Assembly: GCA_044235645.1 (NCBI GenBank)
Contig: JBIIHQ010000001.1
Span: 1 to 64,000 of the forward strand
Source: OMIW01 sp044235645
Lineage (GTDB): Bacteria > Bdellovibrionota_C > UBA2361 > OMIW01
Direction: 5' to 3'
Length of the DNA: 64,000 nucleotides
The first letter of the stretch is position 1. Each line of letters starts with the position of its first letter. Both the position numbers and the translations under genes were made by a program. The notes beneath the pieces were generated by a model. The model worked only from the letters and a program-made list of their open reading frames with translations. It did no database searches and had not been told where the DNA came from. Of the stretch, positions 19,401-27,768 are shown one piece after another.

Positions 19401-19554
19401 AACAGGAGCAACCGAGATTCTCGATGCCCACCGAGATTACGTGATGGCTGAAACGCTGTGTAGAGAGGTGGTTGTCGAGGTGACGGATGCAAAAATAGAA
19501 AAAACAGTGGTAATCGAAGGAGCAGAGATTCAGTTGGTTATTGGACTTTCTTAG
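16408..19554 (+). CDS. ileS: Isoleucyl-tRNA synthetase
   Basis: A 1048-residue class Ia synthetase charging tRNA-Ile. The catalytic Rossmann fold has the HIGH-type motif at residues 65-68, which reads HHGT, the following WGWDCHGLPIE block, and KMSKS at about 612-616 (GKKMSKSLKN). Between these is the CP1 editing domain with TTPWTLPSNLALAV and the GTGIVHIAPAFGEDD block. The length, the PEYVFYDGPPF start and the lack of a C-terminal zinc finger place it with the eukaryote-like (type 2) IleRS group, which is commonly associated with mupirocin tolerance. AAGGA lies five bases before the ATG. A 14-bp hairpin begins at the stop codon. Confidence 0.97.
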   Translation: MTGHPSPRSESLRKVETRPSLPELENGVVHRWEREATFKRSMARRSGRPEYVFYDGPPFPTGSPHHGTIFVSILKDVVGRFWTMRGYSVPRTWGWDCHGLPIETIAEKNLGLKDKSEIERTIGVAAFNAECRRIVSDFNEAWKRYINRLGRWVDMEHPYRTLDRSFMESVIWAFGEAHQKGLIYKDYRVSPYCYRCETPLSISEIRVDDATRPKQDRAITVTFRLNTLAGVSALEGVFALAWTTTPWTLPSNLALAVGPTIEYVIAETSRGRLLLAKSALGRYAKELGENPPVVALFTGAELAEKGVSYEPLLPYFAATRNAFRLISADFVSTEDGTGIVHIAPAFGEDDYWASRSAEIEVQNPVDSNGCFTPEVTDFAGLNVHDANPTIIKFLKEKGRVIRDETIEHNYPHCWRCRTPLIYRALDAWYLKVEEIRNRLIETNEEITWHPSGVKHGRFGNWLKNARDWNLSRNRFWATPIPVWECGGCGGQRVYGSVSELERDAGVSLPDLHKEFLDEVVIPCSCGDTFKRVPEVLDCWFESGSMPYGQFHYPFENEEHFRSHFPADFIVEYTGQIRTWFYYLHVLSTAIFDRPAFKHCMVHGTLLAADGKKMSKSLKNYTDPYEIMDRHGADALRAYLLSSPAVGIEDLSFRDDGVEGMVKLIMLPLWNALSFFTSYAEIDAVTPGELGLSGKELTELDRFILSEGEILKQAVTHHLEHYEMNDAMRLFGPFLDTLNNWYIRRSRERVWSEDPRSPEKMSFYATVYDILSTVSQLLAPLCPFIAELVWERLGFGDSVHLSDWPPVRGDLIDNTLSREVNLIRAMVSAGLSVRAREKLRVRLPLAAAKIAVRQKISSDLERYIPVLCGELNVKSIEFLEDSSSIATLTAKVNARVVGPRLGSRVQEVIQKVRTGDFTVIGEHAIQVGDIELTPGEVEVGFAGKPGLAVQAGSGFVIALDTALTHELTLEGRARDLVREIQDLRKEANLHIADRIVLAITGATEILDAHRDYVMAETLCREVVVEVTDAKIEKTVVIEGAEIQLVIGLS

Positions 19555-19594
19555 TTGGTCCTGAAAAATGCATGAATGGCTTTTCAGGGCCGAC
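19554..19594. terminator. Hairpin between ileS and mnmG ends
   Basis: Bases 19554-19567 pair with 19581-19594 (14 pairs, two of them G-U in the plus-strand RNA) around a 13-base loop. It overlaps the last base of the ileS stop and lies between two convergent genes. No T run follows on either strand. Confidence 0.5.
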
Positions 19595-19651
19595 TACTCA
19601 AACGAAAACTGGAGCCCACCTTGCTCTCGGGCTCCGCGTGGACCTCCCGGC

Positions 19652-21526
19652 CTACCCCACTACCCCCTCTCGATACCGCTTCAGATGCACCGAAAGGATC
19701 GCAACGGCACTCGGAGGAATCCCTGGGATCCTGAGGGCTTGGCCAAGCGAGTGAGGACGATGGAGTTTAAACTTTTCCCGCGCCTCGGTGCGAAGGCTTG
19801 TGACCGTGTCATATGGAAAATCAAAGGGAATCGCGACCTCCTCGTCCCGCTTAAGTCGCTCGATCTCTTCCTCCTGTCGCTCGAGATAACCTTTAAACTT
19901 CAGGTCGACCTCAACAGAATCGACCACCTCACGCCTTACCTGTGAGGGACCATCAACGACCATGAGGAGGTCTCCGAGCCGCATCTCTGGGCGGCGGACG
20001 ATATCAGCAACGAGCATCCCATCCCGAAGCTCCGCACTTCCGCGCAATCGAAGCCAGCCATTTATCTCTTGGGTCGGCTTGATCCGATATTCACGGGTCC
20101 AGCGATGGACCGTAATGCGTTGCTCTTCCCGCTCCTGATGAATATGCCACTGATCCTCTCCCAAGAGGCCCGCCTCTCGCGCCTTCGCGCACAATCGACT
20201 TGATGCGTTATCCTCCCGGAGGAGGAGACGATACTCTGCCCGTGAGGTAAACATTCTATAAGGCTCATCCACCCCACGCGAAGTAAGGTCATCGATCATT
20301 ACCCCGATGTACCCCTCGGCACGAGAAATCGTAAACGGCGCGCGACCGAGAGCCGCGAGCGCGGCGTTAGCCCCCGCAATAAGCCCTTGGGCAGCTGCCT
20401 CTTCGTATCCAGAAGTTCCGTTTATCTGACCCGCGAGAAACAATCCCCTTATCCCTTTTGTTTCCAAAGTGGATGCCAAACACCGGGGATCGATGAAGTC
20501 GTACTCAACAGCGTACCCCGGCACTAAAATCCGTGCCTGTTCGAGCCCACGAATCGCGCGGACGAAGAGGAGCTGTACCTCCTCTGGGAGGCTCGTCGAT
20601 ATACCGTTCGGGTACACAATCCCCGAGGTGAACCCCTCAGGCTCAAGGAATACCGTATGCGAGAGCCGCTCAGGAAAACGGAATACCTTATCTTCAATTG
20701 AGGGACAGTACCGCGGCCCCCCAGAGGTTATCTGTCCATTAAAGAGAGGGCTCTCTTCGCGCTTCGAGCGGATCAACTCGTGCATTCGCTCGTTCGTTTC
20801 AGTGAGCCAGCACGAAATCTGGGGGCGGGTTATCGGCCCGGACATCATCGAAAAGGGGGTAGGAGCAACTTCGCCCGGCTGCTCTTGAAGCTGCTTATAA
20901 TCGATCGAATCTCGAGCTATACGGGGTGGGGTGCCTGTTTTTAGACGACCCAGCGAAAAACCAAGCGACCTCAAGCTCTCACTCAACCCCTCAACCGCAG
21001 CCTCACCCACCCGGCCCCCCGCGACCTGACAGGCCCCCGTGTGCATCACTCCCCGAAGGAAGGTGCCTGAAGTGACCACAACCGCATTGCACCGAATCAC
21101 CGTTCCGTCGCGCAACGTCACTCCAACAACCCGGCCCTGCTCCTCTTGTATCGCAACTGCCTCACCAGCAACCACCTCGAGTCGCTCCTGAGCCGAGACA
21201 AGCTCCTGAATCCGAGCCTTGTAGAGCTCACGATCCGCCTGCGCCCGGGATGCCCGTACCGCCGGCCCTTTACTCGCATTTAACGTTCGAAACTGTATAC
21301 CGGTATCATCGATCGCCCGCCCCATCAAACCGCCACACGCATCGACCTCCTTCACCAGATGGCCCTTTCCAACCCCACCGATGGCAGGATTACACGACAT
21401 CTGACCAATTCCGGCTGGGCTCAACGATATCAACACCGCCCGTGCACCGATTCGCGCGGCAGCCGTGGCAGCCTCCACCCCTGCGTGCCCTCCCCCAATA
21501 ACAACAACGATCGGTAACTCCGCCAT
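19652..21526 (-). CDS. mnmG: tRNA uridine-5-carboxymethylaminomethyl modification enzyme MnmG (GidA)
   Basis: A 624-residue FAD protein. With MnmE it modifies the wobble uridine at position 34 of several tRNAs to the cmnm5 or related form. The FAD-binding GGGHAGVEAA motif is at residues 11-20, followed by the family blocks MSCNPAIGGVGKGHLVKEVDACGG (first GidA signature) and TSGYEEAAAQGLIAGANAA, and the C-terminal helical MnmE/tRNA-binding domain. The length is standard. mnmG often lies close to oriC; here it is about 9 kb from it and mnmE is not in the window. It is divergent from the lytic transglycosylase gene and convergent with ileS. Confidence 0.97.
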   Translation of the reverse strand: MAELPIVVVIGGGHAGVEAATAAARIGARAVLISLSPAGIGQMSCNPAIGGVGKGHLVKEVDACGGLMGRAIDDTGIQFRTLNASKGPAVRASRAQADRELYKARIQELVSAQERLEVVAGEAVAIQEEQGRVVGVTLRDGTVIRCNAVVVTSGTFLRGVMHTGACQVAGGRVGEAAVEGLSESLRSLGFSLGRLKTGTPPRIARDSIDYKQLQEQPGEVAPTPFSMMSGPITRPQISCWLTETNERMHELIRSKREESPLFNGQITSGGPRYCPSIEDKVFRFPERLSHTVFLEPEGFTSGIVYPNGISTSLPEEVQLLFVRAIRGLEQARILVPGYAVEYDFIDPRCLASTLETKGIRGLFLAGQINGTSGYEEAAAQGLIAGANAALAALGRAPFTISRAEGYIGVMIDDLTSRGVDEPYRMFTSRAEYRLLLREDNASSRLCAKAREAGLLGEDQWHIHQEREEQRITVHRWTREYRIKPTQEINGWLRLRGSAELRDGMLVADIVRRPEMRLGDLLMVVDGPSQVRREVVDSVEVDLKFKGYLERQEEEIERLKRDEEVAIPFDFPYDTVTSLRTEAREKFKLHRPHSLGQALRIPGIPPSAVAILSVHLKRYREGVVG

Positions 21527-21711
21527 GACGCAACTATTCCGGAATGAAGTGGTAACTCAGCCGATGAACTTTCCGGCCGATGACGACTGTTGATTGTATC
21601 ATATCCGGACAACTATGCGAAAAACGCCCAAACCTCTCTCTTGGCCCAGCCTCCCGGTGTTGATACGATTCGTATATCCCTCGCACATCACTGCACCCTC
21701 GCAAAGACCCT

Positions 21712-22764
21712 ATGGCTCAGCCCGCCAGGAAACGAACGCTCAGCCAGAAGAAAGCAGCATTCCCGCGTGAGCGCCGATTTCAGGAGATTCCTGGGGAGTC
21801 TTTGCAGTTTGTTAAACGACCTCAACTTCGTCGCCCATGGGCGACGATAGTTCGAATGTATCGCAAGATCCTTGGCCCTCAATACCGCACCCCCTTCCAC
21901 GCGCTCGCACACGGGGTAGGTGTCATGACCGACACGATCATCGATTCCGGCTACCGATTCACCCGACTCTTGACGATAGGCCTCCATCTTGTGATTGCGT
22001 TGTATGCGATCATTCACTGGTCATTTTTATCAACACGCGAACCATCACTTTTTTCTCAATGGTCGAACCGTGTCGAATGGTCCTTCGATGGAGGGGAAGA
22101 TATCAATCTTGATGAAGTACCCTCGGATCCTCACGGGGTATTTTCGTATCGCGCGGGGGCTTTTCAGAATGAGTATAAACTTGTCGCGACTATTCTTCGA
22201 AGAGCAACTCGACGAAATCTCGGTGAATCCGAGAGCCATACTCTCACCGAAGCAATCGTGAATGAATCGACCAATCACGCGGTTGATCCCGCTTTTGTTG
22301 CAACAGTCGTGAAACACGAAAGTGGCTTTCGTCGGGCAGTTGTATCCTCTGCGGGTGCGGTGGGACTCATGCAGCTTCTCCCCTCCACCGGACAATTCAT
22401 CTGCACAATACACCGAACCCCGTGGGGGGGAACAAAAAAATTGTGCTCCCCTGCCTATAACATAAAACTGGGGATTCGCTACTTGCGATACCTTCTCCGT
22501 CAATTCCCGCACAATCTGTACCACGTCCTCATCGCGTACAACTGGGGGCCAGGTAATCTGCAACGAGCGATCAAAAAGGGAAGAGCGATCCCGCGGGGGC
22601 CTATCTCGTACGCACGTTCGATACTGCGTGAGTACGAAGGAGCGCGGCGAATGACAGCAAGAGAGTGGGGCAGCGGGATGGGGGCAAACGTTGAGAGAGG
22701 GGGTAAAGGGGGAGGAGTGGCGAAAGTTCGGGAGAGGGAGACTCAGGAGAGTCTCGTTTTTTAG
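21712..22764 (+). CDS. Membrane-anchored lytic transglycosylase (SLT domain)
   Basis: A 350-residue protein with a hydrophobic anchor at about residues 82-105 (LLTIGLHLVIALYAIIHW) and a soluble-lytic-transglycosylase domain at about 175-310. The catalytic Glu is in VVKHESGF, followed by SAGAVGLMQLLPST, NIKLGIRYLRYLL and AYNWGPGNL, the usual GH23 order. It should cleave glycan strands of peptidoglycan in the periplasm, forming 1,6-anhydro-muramic ends. The N-terminal 70 residues are basic and poorly conserved; the ATG at 21925, preceded by GGGGTAGG, would give a more typical short N-terminus before the membrane helix and may be the real start. The tail is Gly/Glu/Arg rich. Confidence 0.88.
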   Translation: MAQPARKRTLSQKKAAFPRERRFQEIPGESLQFVKRPQLRRPWATIVRMYRKILGPQYRTPFHALAHGVGVMTDTIIDSGYRFTRLLTIGLHLVIALYAIIHWSFLSTREPSLFSQWSNRVEWSFDGGEDINLDEVPSDPHGVFSYRAGAFQNEYKLVATILRRATRRNLGESESHTLTEAIVNESTNHAVDPAFVATVVKHESGFRRAVVSSAGAVGLMQLLPSTGQFICTIHRTPWGGTKKLCSPAYNIKLGIRYLRYLLRQFPHNLYHVLIAYNWGPGNLQRAIKKGRAIPRGPISYARSILREYEGARRMTAREWGSGMGANVERGGKGGGVAKVRERETQESLVF

Positions 22765-22809
22765 GAGCTAGTCTTCACTCCTCGTCCTATTGAGAGCCAC
22801 CTTCCCCCG

Positions 22810-23694
22810 TTACCTATCGTCGCACAATATGACCTCCCCACCCGCCACGAACACGAATTCATCCTTCACCAAACTCATCAAGGCCCGTTCAAACTGCACG
22901 CGCTCAAGCTCTCCGATATCCTTCCCTGCAGCATAAAACAATCTGTCTATTGTTCGAGGTCCCCCCTCGCCCCGTACCATCTCTCGAACAATCGCCCCGC
23001 GCACCTGGCGAACCGAACCTTTGAAGCGGCTCTGCCGCACATAGGCTCGGCTTTTCCCCGTGAGTCTCGGATTAGATCGCTTGAGAGATGCACCAAGATC
23101 CATCAGCGCGTAATACCATTCTCGGGGTGCCCTGTTATCACACGCCTTAGCAACGAGAGGGTGCAGCTCGCTATCGGAGACCCTCGTTGCATTACGAAAA
23201 AACTCCTCGATAAAAACAGCCCTGATATTTGTCTCAATCACCACCGCTGGCAGATTAAAAACAAATGCCCGAAGAGCCGCTGCCGTGTACGGGCCAATTC
23301 CGGGCAAAGAGCGGAGAATTTTCTCGTCGGCGGGCAACTCGCCACCATGCTTTTCGAGAATCTCGGTGCAGCAGTGCTGCAGGAAGATCGCACGGCGGTT
23401 GTACCCAAGCCCCTGCCAATGCGTGAGGAGGTCAGTCCGAGATGCGGCAGCAAGGGCACCGAAGCTTGGAAAGGAGTCGATAAATCTCTCAAAATAGCCC
23501 TCAACGCGACCAGTCTGCGTTTGTTGCAACATAATCTCTGAGACAAGAATCTCGTACGGATCGGTCGTCCGTCGCCAGGCGAAATCGCGCCGCCCTCCTG
23601 AGGTGGCGAAGCGCCATACTCGCTCCCGAAACTCCACAATATCTCCCTCGGTGGAGACATCGCCATCTAAGAAATCTCCCTCGATTAAATTCAT
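22810..23694 (-). CDS. mutY: MutY-like HhH-GPD adenine glycosylase without iron-sulfur cluster
   Basis: A 294-residue HhH-GPD DNA glycosylase. MutY removes adenine mispaired with 8-oxoguanine. Glu53 in the SEIMLQQTQ block is the catalytic acid typical of MutY, and the helix-hairpin-helix motif is SLPGIGPYTAAAL (about 129-141). Two features depart from E. coli MutY. The position of the catalytic Asp in the DGNV-type motif is Glu154 in ETNIRAVF. The four-Cys iron-sulfur loop after ALMDLGA is absent and replaced by a Lys/Arg/Ser-rich segment; the NUDIX-like C-terminal domain is also short or missing. I associate this ETNIR, cluster-less form with a known subgroup seen in several candidate phyla (memory, not a search). 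GGAGGGGA lies just before the ATG. rnhA and accC lie upstream on the same strand. Confidence 0.85.
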   Translation of the reverse strand: MNLIEGDFLDGDVSTEGDIVEFRERVWRFATSGGRRDFAWRRTTDPYEILVSEIMLQQTQTGRVEGYFERFIDSFPSFGALAAASRTDLLTHWQGLGYNRRAIFLQHCCTEILEKHGGELPADEKILRSLPGIGPYTAAALRAFVFNLPAVVIETNIRAVFIEEFFRNATRVSDSELHPLVAKACDNRAPREWYYALMDLGASLKRSNPRLTGKSRAYVRQSRFKGSVRQVRGAIVREMVRGEGGPRTIDRLFYAAGKDIGELERVQFERALMSLVKDEFVFVAGGEVILCDDR

Positions 23695-23718
23695 TAGATC
23701 CCCTCCGAGACCAACGGC

Positions 23719-24213
23719 CTATAAAGCCCCCCGCAACCATGATGTCGATAGTGCGTCAGCGTATTCGTTCCATAACCATCCATTATGAGCCTTGATCCAC
23801 ACCAAGCGGACCTTTGGATGCCGCCGATGCTCTTCGTAGAGCTCTTTTACCAATTCAAGATTAGCAATATCTCCCGTTTTCCGTTTCCATCCCTGCCGCT
23901 CCCACGACGGCGCCCACTGGTTGACCGTCTGAACACAGAGATTGCTATCCGAATGCATCGTAATCTCGGCTGTTTGGGGAAGGTATCGATACGCCTCGAT
24001 CAGGGCGATTAGCTCCATCCGGTTATTTGTGGTGGCTGGATCATGACCACATTTTTGATCAATGATCTCACCCTCGATCACATGCACAAACCCCCAGCCC
24101 CCCGGTCCCGGATTGGGCACCGAGCTCCCATCGGTAAAAACCCCTGTTCGGGGGCCCTCTGAGAAGCGAGCCAGAACGTCACGGAGATAAAGAGACTCTC
24201 CAAAAGAAGCCAT
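23719..24213 (-). CDS. rnhA: Ribonuclease HI
   Basis: A 164-residue RNase HI that cuts RNA in RNA-DNA hybrids, removing primers and R-loops. All catalytic residues are visible: Asp28 (FTDGS), Glu67 (NRMEL), Asp89 (HSDS) and Asp153 (NEYADAL), plus His143 in KAHNG. The basic handle region (GWKRKTGDIAN) is present. It is slightly longer than the E. coli protein at the N-terminus. It lies 24 bases upstream of mutY and 31 bases downstream of accC, all on the minus strand, so the three probably share a transcript. Confidence 0.95.
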   Translation of the reverse strand: MASFGESLYLRDVLARFSEGPRTGVFTDGSSVPNPGPGGWGFVHVIEGEIIDQKCGHDPATTNNRMELIALIEAYRYLPQTAEITMHSDSNLCVQTVNQWAPSWERQGWKRKTGDIANLELVKELYEEHRRHPKVRLVWIKAHNGWLWNEYADALSTSWLRGAL

Positions 24214-24244
24214 TGGGACACCCTGTCATTTATTAAAATCGTGA

Positions 24245-25927
24245 TCAACGAGGAAGTAAGGGTATCACCTCCTCGCATAAGGAGGCGATAGCGGCGGCTC
24301 TATCATTTGACCATCGCCACATTGCGCGTGGTGCACGAGCAATGTGCCCATCATTAGCATCACGAAGCACCGGCTCGGCAACAAAGGTGCCGTCTCGCCG
24401 ATGTGTTATCACGATCTCAACACATCCCCCCCGAGGATGAGGAGCAGCGCATCGCTCCTGATACTCTCCCACCGGCCCGATGACGGTATGTGCAGGATCG
24501 CGACACAGAGTCCGTTCGTACCGCGCGAGCTGTTCTGGAGTAAGATGCTCACCTATCCACTGGATATCGAGTGGGTGAAGCCTCAGGGGGGTATCTCGGA
24601 GCAGCCACCCCAGAAAATCACGATTCGTCCTCACCCCCGCCACCGTGGTTTGCGAAACTGCCTCTCTGGCGCGGTTAAGCGCCTCCTCTCGATCGGCTCC
24701 CCACACAATGATCTTGGCGAGCATCGCGTCATAGTGGCGCGAGACCGTATCTCCCCGCTCGAATCCCTGTTCGATACGACAGTAGCGGGTGTGGGGCTCA
24801 GGAAGGGAGAGTTGAGAGATGGTGCCCATTGAAGGCATAAAATCAGAGGCGGGATCCTCGGCATACAACCGAAGTTCAATCGCGTGTCCCGTCACCTGAA
24901 TATCGCTCTGCGAGATCGGCAAAGTCTCACCCCGAGCTACCCGAATCTGCATCTCTACCAGATCGTATCCAGTTACCATCTCAGTCGCCGGATGCTCCAC
25001 CTGTATTCGAGTATTCATCTCAAGGAAATAGAACGCTTCCTCCTTAACCATGAACTCAACCGTTCCTGCGTTATGATATCCGACCGATCGAGCGACATTC
25101 ACCGCTGCAACGTGGATTCGCTCCCGAAAATCATCCGCAAGAAAAGGAGCCGGTGCCTCCTCTATTACTTTCTGATTGCGACGCTGCGAGGAGCAATCTC
25201 GCGTTCCAAAGTGAAGGATAGTACCAAACCTGTCCCCCATAATCTGAACCTCAACGTGTCGAGGATGCTCGATGAATTGCTCAAAATAAACCTCCTCTGA
25301 GCCAAAGAATTTCCTCGCCTCAGCGCGCGCCCGCGGAAGCTCCTCAATCATCTGGTTGCGCGAACGAACAACGCGCATACCACGCCCTCCACCCCCCGCC
25401 GCCGCCTTCACCATCACGGGATATCCAATCTCATCAGCAGCAACAACAAGCTCGGCGTCTGAGAGTCCACCCACCGAACCACGAGTAAACGGCACTCCAT
25501 AGTGCGCAACCCGCTCGCGGGCAGCGACCTTGTCACCGAGCAGCTCAATCATCTCGGGATCGGGGCCAATAAAGGTAATCCCCGCATCGATCACCGCTTT
25601 CGCGAACTGGGCATTTTCCGAGAGAAACCCATAGCCAGGGTGGAGCGCATCACATCCGTGTTTAACGGCGGCAGCTACGATCTTTTCAGCATTTAGATAC
25701 GAATCTCGAGCAGGAGCCTCGCCAAGAAAAGCAACCTCAGTAGCCGTCCGGGCTACAAGAGAATTTTTATCCGCCTCTGATACAGCACATACCGCACCGA
25801 TACTTAACCGCTCGCAGGCTCGAAGTATCCGAAGTGCTATCTCCCCCCTGTTCGCAATAAAGACCCTCGAGATGGACTGATTCGTCTGTAGCCCCGCCTC
25901 TCTCGGTACCCCCCCAATCAAATCCAT
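24245..25927 (-). CDS. accC: Biotin carboxylase subunit of an acyl-CoA carboxylase
   Basis: A 560-residue ATP-grasp biotin carboxylase. It carboxylates biotin on a carrier protein at the expense of ATP. The N-terminal FIANRGEIALRILRAC, the glycine-rich KAAAGGGGRGMR, EQFIEHPRHVEVQI, FLEMNTRIQVEHPATE and the C-terminal GHAIELRLYAEDP are all family signatures. It is about 110 residues longer than E. coli AccC: the extra C-terminal part has no biotin-attachment motif (MKM), so it is not a fused BCCP. The partner carrier and transferase genes are not in the window, so acetyl-CoA and propionyl-CoA carboxylase roles cannot be told apart. GGAGGAG precedes the ATG. It is divergent from trxB. Confidence 0.92.
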   Translation of the reverse strand: MDLIGGVPREAGLQTNQSISRVFIANRGEIALRILRACERLSIGAVCAVSEADKNSLVARTATEVAFLGEAPARDSYLNAEKIVAAAVKHGCDALHPGYGFLSENAQFAKAVIDAGITFIGPDPEMIELLGDKVAARERVAHYGVPFTRGSVGGLSDAELVVAADEIGYPVMVKAAAGGGGRGMRVVRSRNQMIEELPRARAEARKFFGSEEVYFEQFIEHPRHVEVQIMGDRFGTILHFGTRDCSSQRRNQKVIEEAPAPFLADDFRERIHVAAVNVARSVGYHNAGTVEFMVKEEAFYFLEMNTRIQVEHPATEMVTGYDLVEMQIRVARGETLPISQSDIQVTGHAIELRLYAEDPASDFMPSMGTISQLSLPEPHTRYCRIEQGFERGDTVSRHYDAMLAKIIVWGADREEALNRAREAVSQTTVAGVRTNRDFLGWLLRDTPLRLHPLDIQWIGEHLTPEQLARYERTLCRDPAHTVIGPVGEYQERCAAPHPRGGCVEIVITHRRDGTFVAEPVLRDANDGHIARAPRAMWRWSNDRAAAIASLCEEVIPLLPR

Positions 25928-26107
25928 AGCCTCTCCTCCGTTTCACTATCATCCCCGTCACCCCGTACCGATCGTAAACGGCACGGCACCCTGAAACAAT
26001 CTCTCAATCAATTCAAACAGGGAGAACGCCCACCAATCACAATTTGCCTCTCTGCTCGGTAGTACGATATCGTGCCCAAATACACCGCTTATCGGAGGAG
26101 AACTTTC

Positions 26108-27049
26108 ATGGCTGATCGTGAACACACCGCTGTCGCTATCATCGGCTCTGGTCCCGCAGGTCTTACCGCGGCAATTTACGCAGGACGAGCGAACCTCGCC
26201 CCCGTATTGATGCACGGCCCCCTCCCTGGTGGTCAACTCACGACCACGACAGAGGTCGAAAACTTCCCGGGCTTCCCCGAGGGAGTTCAGGGTCCCGAAT
26301 TAATGGCCCTCATGGAGAAGCAGGCGACTCGCTTCGGGGCTATCATTCGACAAGAGCTTGTGACCGAGGTGGATCTCGCGCATCGACCCTTCACCCTCAC
26401 TACTCCGCAACGTACCCTGACCTGCGATGCTCTCATCATCGCGACGGGGGCAACCCCGCGATCACTTGGTATCCCCGGAGAGAAGGAGCTCACTGGATTT
26501 GGTGTCTCGACGTGCGCCACTTGCGACGGTGCGTTTTTCCGCGACGAAGTCATCGCTGTTTCAGGAGGAGGCGATAGTGCATGCGAGGAGGCAAACTTCC
26601 TTACTCGCTTCGCCAGCAAAGTATATCTCATACACCGCCGTGATGAGCTCCGCGCATCGAAGATCATGCAAGAGCGGGTGCTCAAAAATCCAAAAATCGA
26701 AGTTCTGTGGAACACCGTCGTTACCGAAGTTCAGGGGCAACGACCTCAAGGGGTGACAGCTCTCACATTAAAGAATGCTAAAAGTGGCGAGCTAACGACT
26801 TTGCCATGCGCCGCACTGTTTGTCGCAATCGGGCATACCCCCAATAGTGGCCTGTTCCGCGATTCGCTCCCTCTCGATGAAAACGGGTACATCGTACCAA
26901 ACCCAAATTCGGCAACAACATCGGTGCCTGGGGTGTTTGTTTGTGGGGATGTTCAGGACCACGTGTTCCGTCAGGCAATTACCGCGGCAGGAAGTGGTTG
27001 CATGGCCGCCATTGAGGCCGAGAGATATCTCGAAGATTTCGCGGCCTAG
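26108..27049 (+). CDS. trxB: Thioredoxin reductase
   Basis: A 313-residue low-molecular-weight flavoprotein that passes electrons from NADPH to thioredoxin. It has the FAD-binding IIGSGPAGLTAAIYAGRA near the N-terminus, the redox-active pair Cys136 and Cys139 (CATC) and the second dinucleotide site around SGGGDSACEEANFL with RRDELRASKIMQ, as expected for an NADPH-specific enzyme. The C-terminal VFVCGDVQD block binds FAD. The ATG at 26108 is preceded by a strong GGAGGAGAA; the longer frame from 26072 has no such support. Confidence 0.96.
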   Translation: MADREHTAVAIIGSGPAGLTAAIYAGRANLAPVLMHGPLPGGQLTTTTEVENFPGFPEGVQGPELMALMEKQATRFGAIIRQELVTEVDLAHRPFTLTTPQRTLTCDALIIATGATPRSLGIPGEKELTGFGVSTCATCDGAFFRDEVIAVSGGGDSACEEANFLTRFASKVYLIHRRDELRASKIMQERVLKNPKIEVLWNTVVTEVQGQRPQGVTALTLKNAKSGELTTLPCAALFVAIGHTPNSGLFRDSLPLDENGYIVPNPNSATTSVPGVFVCGDVQDHVFRQAITAAGSGCMAAIEAERYLEDFAA

Positions 27050-27139
27050 GTAGGTAAATCTGAGCAATCACGTCTGTTGTGCACGTCTTCGGTTGACTCG
27101 CCTCCTGGCGATGCTTCTGCGTATGAGGTGAGCAAAAAA

Positions 27140-27175
27140 GGGGGTTTGGAGCAAACGTCTCTGCTCCAAACCCCC
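27140..27175 (-). terminator. Rho-independent terminator of atpE
   Basis: GGGGGTTTGGAGC at 27140-27152 pairs perfectly with GCTCCAAACCCCC at 27163-27175 (13 pairs, 10-base loop). On the minus strand the stem is followed by TTTTTT (27139-27134), the classical intrinsic terminator form, about 90 bases after the atpE stop. It may also stop trxB transcripts coming the other way. Confidence 0.85.
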
Positions 27176-27267
27176 TTAGATTCTTGAGACAAGGCTAGCT
27201 CACCTCTCTCCTCTCCACGAAGCGTCCCAGCATTTGGTACTCGAGATCGCCCGCGCTGCTTCAACCC

Positions 27268-27579
27268 TTAGATCTTGCCGATAAGCTGAAGAGCGACCAC
27301 GAAGGAGAAGATTACTAAGGTCTCAATAAAAACCAATCCGAGAATCATAGGGGTTTTTAACTCGCCAGCAGCCCCTGGATTGCGCCCAATCGCCTCGACA
27401 CTCGAGGAAACTGCTTTACCCTGGGCCAGAGTTCCTCCCAATGCGGCAATGCCAACGACAAGACCAGCGGCGAGGCCCACCAACGAACCACCGGAGGATG
27501 CACCCTCCTGGGCAAGAGCGATATTAGGCACCGAAGCGATAGCAAGAGCTAACGCGATACATGTTGCACGAGCACTCAT
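27268..27579 (-). CDS. atpE: ATP synthase F0 subunit c
   Basis: A 103-residue proteolipid that forms the rotor ring of F0. The first 23 residues look like a cleavable signal peptide (hydrophobic core, then NIALAQEG), leaving a standard two-helix hairpin. The polar loop is AIGRNPGA and the ion-binding Glu is in VFIETLVIF in helix 2. The Gln found in helix 1 of sodium-binding rings is Gly here (ALGGTLAQGK), so proton coupling is more likely; this is inference. GGGAG precedes the ATG. It follows atpB on the same strand after a 189-base gap, with a strong terminator downstream, so no F1 genes are attached. Confidence 0.95.
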   Translation of the reverse strand: MSARATCIALALAIASVPNIALAQEGASSGGSLVGLAAGLVVGIAALGGTLAQGKAVSSSVEAIGRNPGAAGELKTPMILGLVFIETLVIFSFVVALQLIGKI

Positions 27580-27768
27580 CAGATATCTCCCATGTTTGTT
27601 ATGAGTGTTATTTCCAATTCAACGAGAGCCCCTTCCAAAAATAGACAGCCCCTCGCTCTTTTCAGACCATACTCTCCCGAGGCTCCCCTGTTTCCAGGCC
27701 ACACTGTGCCGTGGTGCCTCAGTTTTTCTCTCTTTTCTCCTTCTTTAGACCCCGACAAACACGGCCCC

